Shown in pieces: positions 37,248-45,450 of a stretch of DNA of 64,000 nt. Source of the DNA: Bin80 sp965203305 (GTDB taxonomy: Bacteria; Bacteroidota; Rhodothermia; Rhodothermales; Bin80); NCBI GenBank assembly GCA_965203305.1, contig OZ241874.1, forward strand, positions 3,720,001-3,784,000, given 5' to 3'. The position numbers and the translations under genes were made by a program. The notes under the pieces were generated by a model. That model saw only the letters and a program-made list of their open reading frames with translations, did no database searches and was not told where the DNA came from. Positions within the stretch are counted from its first letter, which is position 1. Every line of letters begins with the position of its first letter.

Positions 37248-38570
37248 CTACGCCTGCGCACCTCTGCTTATTCTTTCGGGATCAAACAGGGTTCCATTTC
37301 GGAGCATGGCACATACGACTCCGAGGAGGCGATCTCCCACGGTTCGCAGCGCGCGTCCATGGGAGTGTCCTCGTGCCCGCAGGGCCCTGTACTTGGCTTT
37401 GGAGATGGGGTCATGCTGCATGGCCACCATGGCCCAGTGGTAGATTGCATTATTGAGGCGCTTGTGCATTGCCAGTCGTCGGACGACGGTCCGGGCTTTT
37501 CCAGATCGTCTGGTAACGGGAGCCACCCCGCACAGACATCGCAAGGCCCTATAGTCCTGTTTGCTGATCAGTTCGCCGGCTTCCGAGAGCAGGGTTGCCA
37601 AGACCGTAGTTCCAATCCCGGGCATGGATCGGAGAATCGCAATGATGCTGTGTCGGTATTCGGACTCTGTGGCTGTTTCTTCGCTTCTGGATTCATCTGT
37701 GCCCCTCTCCCCTGCCACGGGGCATTCCTCTTCCGGGGCGGGCTGTGTGGCGGCATCCATCTCATCCAGGAGAGCTTCTGTTTCACGCTTTGCCTCGCGA
37801 AGCTGTTCGTTCACCACATGCAGCAGCGCACACAGGCGCCGGATATTCCGGACGGACGCATCCAGAACACCGGGAGCGACATAGACGGACGGGCTTCGTA
37901 AAATCTGCAGGACCTGCTCCGGGGTCAGTCGACGGATGCGATGCTTTTTCATCAATGTGGCGACTGTTTTGAGCCGTACCCGCTTCGCCCGCTCTGGGGT
38001 GGGGATGAGTTTCCAGAGTTCCAGCAGCCACAGGGTGTAGAGCATTCCGCCCAGTTCCAGGAATTGGGGGAAGTACTCATGGAGTCGCTGTCGGATCTGA
38101 TTGGTGAGTTTGGTTCTCTGCTCGGTCAGATCCTCTGTCATGCGGGAGCATTCGCGCAGAGCAACCTGCTTGGCAGGCAGAGGGGAGAGCATTCGGAAGC
38201 AGTGCGGGTCGGTTCGGATGGCACTGGCGAGGACGCGTGCGTCCCGGCGGTCATCCTTGGCTCCTGCGGGGGAGAACCGGTCCCGAAAGCGATCCGACTG
38301 TTTGGGATTGATGGCGCCGACCTGGAAGCCCCGATTCAGCAGCGTGTCCACCACGGCACCGTGTGGACGCTCAATAGCAACAGCAATCTGGGCCGAGATA
38401 CAGCTGACGCAAGCAAGAAGCCAAGTGATCATATCACGCAACCCTTCCCCGGAGTGGGCAAAGGCTTTCTCTCCAAGAACGGTGCCCTCGGAGTCAAGAA
38501 CGCAGACCTGATGGGAGGAATCCCCCCAGTCAATGCCTGCAAAGGCAGTGCAGTTTACTTCAGGATTCAT
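37248..38570 (-). CDS. IS110-family transposase (DEDD recombinase)
   Basis: A 440-aa transposase of the RNA-guided IS110 group. The N-terminal RuvC-like DEDD domain shows AGIDWGDSSHQ (D14), VAIERPHG (E67) and AKDDRRDARVLA (D106/D107, D110). A coiled region follows. The C-terminal Tnp20 domain carries LRSMPGIGTTVLATLLSEAG and VAPVTRRSGKART with the catalytic Ser. An acidic insert (about 280-310) sits before the Tnp20 domain. The frame is intact, so the element may be active. In IS110-group elements the bridge RNA comes from the non-coding end upstream of the gene, here to the right of 38570. Confidence 0.95.
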   Translation of the reverse strand: MNPEVNCTAFAGIDWGDSSHQVCVLDSEGTVLGEKAFAHSGEGLRDMITWLLACVSCISAQIAVAIERPHGAVVDTLLNRGFQVGAINPKQSDRFRDRFSPAGAKDDRRDARVLASAIRTDPHCFRMLSPLPAKQVALRECSRMTEDLTEQRTKLTNQIRQRLHEYFPQFLELGGMLYTLWLLELWKLIPTPERAKRVRLKTVATLMKKHRIRRLTPEQVLQILRSPSVYVAPGVLDASVRNIRRLCALLHVVNEQLREAKRETEALLDEMDAATQPAPEEECPVAGERGTDESRSEETATESEYRHSIIAILRSMPGIGTTVLATLLSEAGELISKQDYRALRCLCGVAPVTRRSGKARTVVRRLAMHKRLNNAIYHWAMVAMQHDPISKAKYRALRARGHSHGRALRTVGDRLLGVVCAMLRNGTLFDPERISRGAQA

Positions 38571-38900
38571 CGTATATTTGTTCTGAAGGTGAAAAAGAAT
38601 GCGGATCAGCGGTGACCGTCATCTGCCCCTATATGGGTGCTCAAATGGCACATACTCTTCACAGGATGTCGGTCACAGCAACTCTCCGGGGTACATCTCC
38701 CCCCCGGGCATTCAAGATGCTGGGGGCTACTAGTTACTCCCGGGGAGTTAATCCGCTGTGAGAAAGTGAAACGTACGGAAGTTATGGATACCGATCCAAC
38801 CGCCCCTTCCAACGCCAACAAAACAGCAGCATTCGCCGGACTCTCCTGCCCCCTGCATCCACACCTGGAAACTACCCCATTTAGTAGTTCATAAAAGATA
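38571..38900 (-). ncRNA. Candidate IS110 bridge RNA region
   Basis: This non-coding stretch lies just upstream of the transposase start, where IS110-group elements encode bridge RNA. It is unusually structured. At 38699-38727 a C-run/GCAT stem faces ATGC/G-run with loop TCAAG, and at 38736-38751 there is a near-palindrome TACTCCCGGGGAGTTA. Boundaries and loops that would match target and donor are not resolved. Confidence 0.4.
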
Positions 38901-39608
38901 TAGGGGGTAAATTCATCAGACACATCTGCTTGCCCTAAAGCCTCTGCCCCGCAACAGGAAAGACAGACAGGGGCATATCTCCTGAACTCATTGTGGAATT
39001 TTAAGGGATCGCAGGAAGAGAGGCAATGATTCTTGTCATCGTGCTCTATGCAAGTCCACCATTACTATTATGTGGTGATATGATGACTGGGTGCCATTAC
39101 GGGGTTTCCGTGCTTATTTTGGACAAGATAAGGTTTTCAACGAAATTGCGTTTTCCTTCTGCTGGATTTCGTCCATACCCCTAGAAATGGCAAATCCCAT
39201 CCGGCTCGGCGGCATGGAGTCCTTTATATCTGTATCAAGATATGGAAGATAAGCCTCTAATTCCGATCACATCTCGCCAAGGAGGGATTTTCACTCTATC
39301 AAATGGCAGGAAAGACCGACAAATACAAGCGATGTTTACGGGGGGCTGACCATACCCCACAATCTCCTTCAAAGAATTCACCTGACTAGAGCAGATACAG
39401 GGACCCATTTTCCCGAACATCCCGTTCCAGTGCCCCTGTGCAAGAAGATCTGGACCATCAAAGTCGGATCAAAGTGAAAATAGGAGAACTGCATCCGCTT
39501 GTACCACTTGAAATGGCAATTCGCAGCAAAGTGTGTCCCAGAGAGAAGTGGGAGTCATGCAGACCTGGAAAACTGCACTGGAGCCCGGGATGAATTGTTG
39601 CTTCGGGT
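38901..39608. other. Non-coding region right of IS110
   Basis: About 700 bases with no convincing gene. Short frames lack protein character. I see no repeat matching other parts of the window. Confidence 0.35.
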
Positions 39609-40127
39609 TTATCGTGCATCGCAGGCTTCCTCGTTGACTCGGAGATACTCGGTCAGAAATCTGTCCATATGCTCGGAGATGGAACCCAGAATAAACTGAC
39701 TGCCTCCTTGTCCATAGCTTCCGGAATTCCATGTCTTTGCTGTATAATATTCGTCTACTCGAGGGTTGTATAACCATTGCGTGAAGTAGATGTCTACAGC
39801 GTAAGGGAGACTCCCCCCTCGATCCAGGTCCAGTACGCCAACATTCACGTACAGAACATAGAAGGGATACTCGCTATCCGAAGTATACAGACGGGCACTC
39901 CGAAGCCTTGATTCAACTGCCCGAGTGATTGCACCTCTGGTCAATCCAATCTGGCCTGCACCCGGGGGAAGATCCTCAACAACTAACCCCATCCTGGCGC
40001 ATCCCGTAAATAATTGAAACCTAGCCACTCGTTCTTCAACCATATACTCTGCCCGCTGCGCTACCACATCTGCTGTGCTTAGTATAGCCAGCATTGCACT
40101 AAGAATGAGCTTTCTGGCTTGTGTCAT
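39609..40127 (-). CDS. Secreted hypothetical protein, 172 aa
   Basis: The ATG at 40127 gives a signal peptide (MTQARKLILSAMLAILSTADVVAQ). The mature protein carries GLVVEDLPPGAGQIGLTRGAITRAVESRLRSARLY, a DxxP-x-AxxxGLT pattern that often precedes an alpha/beta lipoprotein-like domain, followed by YVLYVNVGVLDL. One cysteine lies near the N-terminus (TGCARMG) and one at the C-terminus (EEACDAR). I do not recognise the family. Its ATG overlaps the stop of the small upstream frame (ATGA), which in turn overlaps the restriction gene stop. Confidence 0.65.
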   Translation of the reverse strand: MTQARKLILSAMLAILSTADVVAQRAEYMVEERVARFQLFTGCARMGLVVEDLPPGAGQIGLTRGAITRAVESRLRSARLYTSDSEYPFYVLYVNVGVLDLDRGGSLPYAVDIYFTQWLYNPRVDEYYTAKTWNSGSYGQGGSQFILGSISEHMDRFLTEYLRVNEEACDAR

Positions 40128-40351
40128 TTCCAACGAGATGAGTACTCAGGGCAATTTATGGAAATCACGCTGAAACTTCCGGCAGTAAAAAGGATCTGCA
40201 GTGTACCAGGGGCATGAAGTACCGAGATGCCCTCTGGGGAGGCCGGATGCACAGACATCATGTCATTGCCAGTGTCTGGAGTGATTTTTCCTGAATTGAG
40301 TCTGGTAATCACCTTTGGCGACAGACGGTTGGCGCATTGCTTTCTTTTCAT
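40124..40351 (-). CDS. Small ORF, possible DUF4402-like fragment
   Basis: A 75-residue frame joined by ATGA overlaps at both ends, to the restriction gene (40348) and to the secreted protein (40127). It has no signal peptide. RLNSGKITPDTGNDMMSV...AGSFSVISINCPE resembles the strand pattern of the DUF4402-like proteins elsewhere in the window, so it may be the remains of such a gene cut by the insertion of the restriction locus. The double overlap may equally be a real coupled gene. Confidence 0.4.
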   Translation of the reverse strand: MKRKQCANRLSPKVITRLNSGKITPDTGNDMMSVHPASPEGISVLHAPGTLQILFTAGSFSVISINCPEYSSRWK

Positions 40352-41952
40352 TCTGCAAATTCCACATCACGAAGGGTGTCAACGATCTTGTTTGTATTCA
40401 TGCTTACCTTGATCACTTTGGCCAGCAACCGAAGCGGATAGGCCGGATCCTTCATCATTTCAATGGCAAACTGGTTGGCATCGTTGACGATTTGACTGTC
40501 CCTGTCGGTTTTCATGCGTTGCCGCTCCATGACCCATGCAATAGCAGATTTGCCATTGACCATATAATCATAGGCTTCAACGGGGATATCCTGTACTATG
40601 ATATGATCGTTGTATTTGATGCGGGACTGATCCTTGTTTCTTGCCTTTCCGGGATGTTGCATGTTTCGGTTTCCCACCCGGAACCAGTCCTCTGGCGGTA
40701 TCCCGTCCTCTGGCTCCCAGCTCCCTTTTTCAAAGCCGATGGGATACTCGTTGGCTTCTTCGTAGCCAACATGTAATTCCCCGAGTTCACGCCCGGCTTC
40801 AACCAGCATCCAGAACTGTGCTGCATCTTTTGAGAATGGGATCCTAGGTAGCTCCTTGCGCAGGTTGGCCGCATATTTTGTCCGATAGGAGGGGACATGC
40901 AGAACACCATAGATGTAGTAGAACAGGTCCTCTGCAACGAGTTTTTGCCCAATTTTTTCTTGGAAGACCTGCAGCGAATCATCTGTGACTGCACTTTCTT
41001 TCACGTATCCGTGAGCATCTGTCTCATACTTATCAGCGAAAATGGCAGAATCTCCCTCTCCTTTACGATACAACCACCGGGGGAAACACTGACCTGCGCT
41101 AATACAGCCAACATCAGGAATTTCTCGAACCATCAGGCATGAGAATGCATCTGTTGCTCCCTTCCCTGTCACGCAGATCAGCAAATTCTCGGCATCTGCA
41201 TGCGGAAAGATCTGGGGCATCTGATAGACCATTTCGTTCAGTTGCCGACTATAGTAAAGCTTTGCTGGAGTGAAGGGCCTGTATTGGGAAGTGGTGATTC
41301 GCCCCTCCTCCATATTCAACTCTTTGTTCCTCCTCAGGTCGTTCTTCAAGGCTCTTGTCCAACTGATTTTCGTTGGATCGTTATCCACCAATCGTGTAAC
41401 TTCGGCCGGAGTCAAGTTGCTCCCCGTTGTGTTCCCCTGTATAATCCGCTCCCGTTCCGCATGGTAGAACCGGATCATCCGACGGATATTCTCCCGCAGG
41501 GCAATCTCCGAATAGTTGTAGCACCATGCGTCCCGATTCGTCTTTACTCCACCTGAATAGTTCTGGAAGATCACCTCTGCATTCCGATTCCTCTTGTCTC
41601 CCAGTGCCATGAATCTTTCAAAGCCGGCATCCCGCTGGTTCAGCCAGTCGTAATCATCATTGGGGATAATGTCTTCCCAGTCAACCCCCTGAATCCCGCC
41701 AAACTCCTTCACTTTTTTGAGCTTTTCTTCCCGGCTCAGGTAATCCCCAATGTCGTGATACCGGATCGTGCACCCCGTCCGTTCCGGGTTCTTCACCAAA
41801 AGCAGTACCGACACCGGGGCCCGCGATCCCGACCCAAACACATTTCCCCCTTCTCTGCGTCTTCTCTCTCCCTGCGTGCGTGCTTGCCCCCGCAGGTTCA
41901 GCACATAGACCGACGTAAACTCCCGGACCAGACACTTCCGCATCCCATCCAT
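40348..41952 (-). CDS. Type ISP restriction-modification enzyme, C-terminal part (after in-frame TGA)
   Basis: This frame continues the 41968-45201 protein in the same reading frame after one TGA codon. It holds the rest of the methyltransferase domain (AMDGMRKCLVREFTSVYVLNLRG, FGSGSRAPVSVLLLVKNP, HDIGDYLSREEKL) and the long target-recognition part of type ISP enzymes (NYSEIALRENIRRMIRFYHAERERI, FTPAKLYYSRQLNEMVYQMPQIFP, HVPSYRTKYAANLRKELPRIPF, MVNGKSAIAWVMERQ). A GGAGGGG sequence lies 6 bases before its ATG, so separate translation by reinitiation is possible. Together both parts span about 1,617 codons, the size of LlaGI-type enzymes. Confidence 0.88.
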   Translation of the reverse strand: MDGMRKCLVREFTSVYVLNLRGQARTQGERRRREGGNVFGSGSRAPVSVLLLVKNPERTGCTIRYHDIGDYLSREEKLKKVKEFGGIQGVDWEDIIPNDDYDWLNQRDAGFERFMALGDKRNRNAEVIFQNYSGGVKTNRDAWCYNYSEIALRENIRRMIRFYHAERERIIQGNTTGSNLTPAEVTRLVDNDPTKISWTRALKNDLRRNKELNMEEGRITTSQYRPFTPAKLYYSRQLNEMVYQMPQIFPHADAENLLICVTGKGATDAFSCLMVREIPDVGCISAGQCFPRWLYRKGEGDSAIFADKYETDAHGYVKESAVTDDSLQVFQEKIGQKLVAEDLFYYIYGVLHVPSYRTKYAANLRKELPRIPFSKDAAQFWMLVEAGRELGELHVGYEEANEYPIGFEKGSWEPEDGIPPEDWFRVGNRNMQHPGKARNKDQSRIKYNDHIIVQDIPVEAYDYMVNGKSAIAWVMERQRMKTDRDSQIVNDANQFAIEMMKDPAYPLRLLAKVIKVSMNTNKIVDTLRDVEFAE

Positions 41953-41967
41953 CGCAATCCCCTCCAG

Positions 41968-44900
41968 TCACCCAGCATTCGTCACAAACCCGATCACACC
42001 ACGCTCCCCGATACGATCCGATGCCCACCGAATCGCCAGGATATAGCTGTCGTACAAACTGTTCTTGTTCGTAGCAACGGAAAAGCTGGCATATGTGTCG
42101 TCAATTCTTTGATCCAGCTTTGGATAGGACTGATTCCTGGCATCATCATTTTCACTCCGCTGCCCTTTACTCCACGGGGGATTTCCCACAACCGCCCAGA
42201 TCTTCGCCTCCTTCTGCCTCTTCCGCTGCTCCGAATTGTCCTGCATCAGTTCCGCAATCTCATCCTCCCTGTACTGCATGTCAAATGTGTCCGTCAGAAC
42301 AATCCCCGCAAACCGCTCATACTCCTCCGGTTCGATCATCTCGTGATACGCCGCTTCAATGTTGACCGCAGCAATGTAATACGCCAGAAGCATAATTTCA
42401 TTGGCATGAATCCCGGAGCGATACTTCTTTGGTAACTGTTCTGGGTCAATCAATCCATTCTGGATCATGCGGGTGATGAAGGTACCTGTTCCTGTGAACG
42501 GATCCAAAATTCCGATTCCCTCCGAAGAGAATGACTTTCCAAACTCATCCCGCAAGAGTTGATCCACAGAATGCAAGACAAAGTCAACAAGCTCTATGGG
42601 GGTGTAAACGATTCCAAGCCTGGCTGCTGTCTTCTTGAATGCTCCCGTGAAGAACTCTTCGTACAACTTCTTGATTACCCTCTGCTTCGCCGCCCCAGAC
42701 ACTGCCTGAGCTGCCCTGAGCCGAACATCCTCGTAAAAATCTTCAAGTCCCCTGGACTCTGCCTCAAAATCCTCTGGACTCAGTACATCCAGCATCGTTT
42801 GCATGCCCTTGCTGATCGGGTTGTGATCTACAAACCTCGCATTCCCCAGCAGTGCTTCGAAGACAGGTCTTGTCACCATATGCTGTGCCAGCATCTCAAT
42901 GGCATCCTTCTTGGTGATACCCCCATTCAAATCATCCCGCAACTCCGCCAGAAAAATCTCGAATACTTCCCGAGCGGCTTCATGCCGGCCCACCATCTCG
43001 GTGATGCGAACAACATGTGCTTGAGCGATCTCAGCCACATTCCCTGCCCACTCGCTCCAGCTCTTGCGATTTGTACACTTCTCTACAATCTTTGCACGGA
43101 TATAATCGTACTCAAATTTTATCTCTCCCTGCCACCACTCTTCACCATTTCCAGTACCGGATCCATTCCCGGTTCTCTCTCCTGCCGGCTTCCAGTCCGA
43201 AAGAAATACAAAGCGCAGGCGTTTTCCCTCCTGCCCCGTATCAAGGAGATTGACCTCCGCATCAAGCCCGCTGTCATGGGAGCGAAGGGCGTTGATCACT
43301 TTCCAAATAACCTCGTACCTCTTGTTCCTGTCCAGAATGGATGCCGGGTCAGTCCCCTGCGGAGCAACAACAGGAAGAATGACATACCCTGTCTTCTTCC
43401 CCTCAAATCTTCGCATAACGCGTCCCACAGCCTGTACTACTTCAATTTGGCTTTCACGGGGATTCATGAATAGTATGGCATCCAGTGCTGGCACATCCAC
43501 TCCCTCAGACAGACAGCGTACATTGGAGAGCACATGACAAAAATTTTCGGGAGGCTCTGCCAGCCACGCCAGTGACTTGTTCCGCTCATCCGCTCTGAAT
43601 GTGCCGTCTACATGTTTCAGCTCAAGTTTATGCTCCATCCACTCACTATCCGGTGCTCCAGCCATTGTGCGATATGCCTCCACGGCAGGCTCCCAGTCAC
43701 GAACCAGGGCCTCTGACAGTTCAATGTTCTGACAGTAAGCAATGGCACTGCGCATAGGACGAGTATCCATCAGAAACTCCCCCACATCGGCCTTTGCCAG
43801 TGCCTGCCAGCAACCAATCAACTTTCCCGTGGTATCCAGAGGGAGTGTGTTGCTGTACTTTTTGCTCCCCATGGCGCGAGCAACCCCGGCTTCCGGAATT
43901 GTTAGTACAACGACCTCAAAGTTGGCCAGAACCCCTTTGTCCAAGGCATCTGGAAACCCGAATTCATACAAGACGGGGCCAAAGGGATCTTCTTTATCCA
44001 TGGAGCAGAGGTCCTCATTCTTCTTTCCTGCCCTGTCTCGCACAGATTCTGCGTATACTCGCGGAGTCGCAGTCATGTACAGTCTTCGGTGCGTCCTGAC
44101 ATTCTCCTGCTTGTGAATCTTCGCGAAGAGGGTGTCTTTGCCTTTGCGCTGGCTTACCACCGCGGTGCGATGAGCTTCATCACAGATCGCCAAATCAAAG
44201 TCAGGCAGACGATGATCTGCCTGCGCCTCCTTGATCACATCAATTGACTGGTAGGTTGCAAAGATTACAGTCATTGCATTCCGGTCCACTCCGCTTGCCT
44301 GCATGGCCAAACTCCCCGCATTCGTATGAGGCGGAATCACCAGGTCGCTGGCAGGCAAATCAATCAGATCAGCATTCGAATGTCTCCGCCTGCCAACTTG
44401 GCTGTCGCTGCATACAGCGTAAGAACGAAGGATCAGTTGCTGGTTGTCCATGTGCCATTCCCGTATGGTCTGGGACATGAGTGCCAGACTGGGAACAAGG
44501 TACAGAACCCTGCCACCTTTTCCCACTAATTCCTTGGCAATCTGCAAGGATACGTATGTCTTGCCTGTCCCGCAGGCCATGATCATCTTTCCTCGCGTGT
44601 CCTGTTCGCGAAGCCCCGCAACCACATCTCGAATCGCATCCTGCTGGTAGTCATACGGGGTTTTGGGAGTGCGAACAACTTCAACCTCCTTCCTGATCAG
44701 ATACTTTTCCCAGTCAATCTGGCTCCTCGCGAGAACATCAGCGGAAATTCTGCTGACACTTTTCGTCTGACCCTCAATCAGATCCTTGACTTTGCGGCTC
44801 CAGTCTTCTGCAGTGTCTATGATCAGACGGTGAGTGAAGGGATTCTTTCCTGAGAGCTCCCAGAAGTTTTTGAGGTCTGCCGACTGCAATCTCTTCCCCT

Positions 44901-45201
44901 GATCATAGAACTTGCACTGAATTGCACACCATCCATCCTGACCCGCGATCTTCGCTACAAGATCAATTCCGTCATCGCTCTTGTCAAAACCTTCCCGCCC
45001 CTCTGCCCACTCCTTCCATGTCATTGGAGAGGAGTAGTACTGCCTGTATTCTGGATCATGCGTCAAAAAGACTTTGCACACCTCTTCAAACGCCGTTCCC
45101 TTGATGCGTTGTTTATTATGTCCAGACTCTGCAGCTTCACGCCTCCACCTGCTTAGCGTATTTACGAATGCGTTATAGGAGCTTGTCTTGTTGTATCCCA
45201 C
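41968..45201 (-). CDS. Type ISP restriction-modification enzyme, nuclease-helicase-methyltransferase part
   Basis: The N-terminal 1,077 residues of a single-chain ATP-dependent restriction-modification enzyme. Domains in order: Mrr-like PD-(D/E)XK nuclease (GFDKSDDGIDLVAK and AIQCK at 93-97), SF2 helicase with GTGKT (211-215), DEAHRT (341-346), YMTATPRVY and QAVGRVMRR, a coupler, and a gamma-class N6-adenine methyltransferase with DPFTGTGTF (900-908) and NPPW (1007-1010). The frame stops at TGA (41970-41968) after FVTNAG, exactly where a Trp codon is expected (family reading FVTNAGW). It may be a nonsense mutation of one gene, or a split enzyme. Standard code elsewhere argues against TGA as Trp. 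Confidence 0.92.
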   Translation of the reverse strand: MGYNKTSSYNAFVNTLSRWRREAAESGHNKQRIKGTAFEEVCKVFLTHDPEYRQYYSSPMTWKEWAEGREGFDKSDDGIDLVAKIAGQDGWCAIQCKFYDQGKRLQSADLKNFWELSGKNPFTHRLIIDTAEDWSRKVKDLIEGQTKSVSRISADVLARSQIDWEKYLIRKEVEVVRTPKTPYDYQQDAIRDVVAGLREQDTRGKMIMACGTGKTYVSLQIAKELVGKGGRVLYLVPSLALMSQTIREWHMDNQQLILRSYAVCSDSQVGRRRHSNADLIDLPASDLVIPPHTNAGSLAMQASGVDRNAMTVIFATYQSIDVIKEAQADHRLPDFDLAICDEAHRTAVVSQRKGKDTLFAKIHKQENVRTHRRLYMTATPRVYAESVRDRAGKKNEDLCSMDKEDPFGPVLYEFGFPDALDKGVLANFEVVVLTIPEAGVARAMGSKKYSNTLPLDTTGKLIGCWQALAKADVGEFLMDTRPMRSAIAYCQNIELSEALVRDWEPAVEAYRTMAGAPDSEWMEHKLELKHVDGTFRADERNKSLAWLAEPPENFCHVLSNVRCLSEGVDVPALDAILFMNPRESQIEVVQAVGRVMRRFEGKKTGYVILPVVAPQGTDPASILDRNKRYEVIWKVINALRSHDSGLDAEVNLLDTGQEGKRLRFVFLSDWKPAGERTGNGSGTGNGEEWWQGEIKFEYDYIRAKIVEKCTNRKSWSEWAGNVAEIAQAHVVRITEMVGRHEAAREVFEIFLAELRDDLNGGITKKDAIEMLAQHMVTRPVFEALLGNARFVDHNPISKGMQTMLDVLSPEDFEAESRGLEDFYEDVRLRAAQAVSGAAKQRVIKKLYEEFFTGAFKKTAARLGIVYTPIELVDFVLHSVDQLLRDEFGKSFSSEGIGILDPFTGTGTFITRMIQNGLIDPEQLPKKYRSGIHANEIMLLAYYIAAVNIEAAYHEMIEPEEYERFAGIVLTDTFDMQYREDEIAELMQDNSEQRKRQKEAKIWAVVGNPPWSKGQRSENDDARNQSYPKLDQRIDDTYASFSVATNKNSLYDSYILAIRWASDRIGERGVIGFVTNAG

Positions 45202-45450
45202 CTTATTGTTGTCGTATAGCAGTTATTGTATTTGTGTATTCTACTGCGCACAAGGCATCTCCTGCCAGCCGCGAATCCCTGCACTTCCATGAGACATTGA
45301 GCATAGCACCCTTTTTCGTCCTGATTATCCCGCAAGAAAGTCTCCCGAACTCATTTTTCGGAGTGCTGTTTCCTGAATGAAAAATACCAGCCAGAGATTC
45401 CGCTATCATGCAGCATTTCATACTTCAGCGTAAAGTCAAAGCCTGGCTCT
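45202..45450. other. Intergenic region between two restriction fusions
   Basis: About 250 bases, AT-rich. It likely carries the promoter of the type ISP gene. No motif is clear. Confidence 0.35.

Noticed and set aside
41968..41970. TGA read as tryptophan (alternative genetic code)
   Set aside because: Many intact genes here end in TGA (hflX neighbour, recF, mfd, uvrA) and none reads through. A single TGA in one enzyme is better explained as a nonsense change or a split gene.
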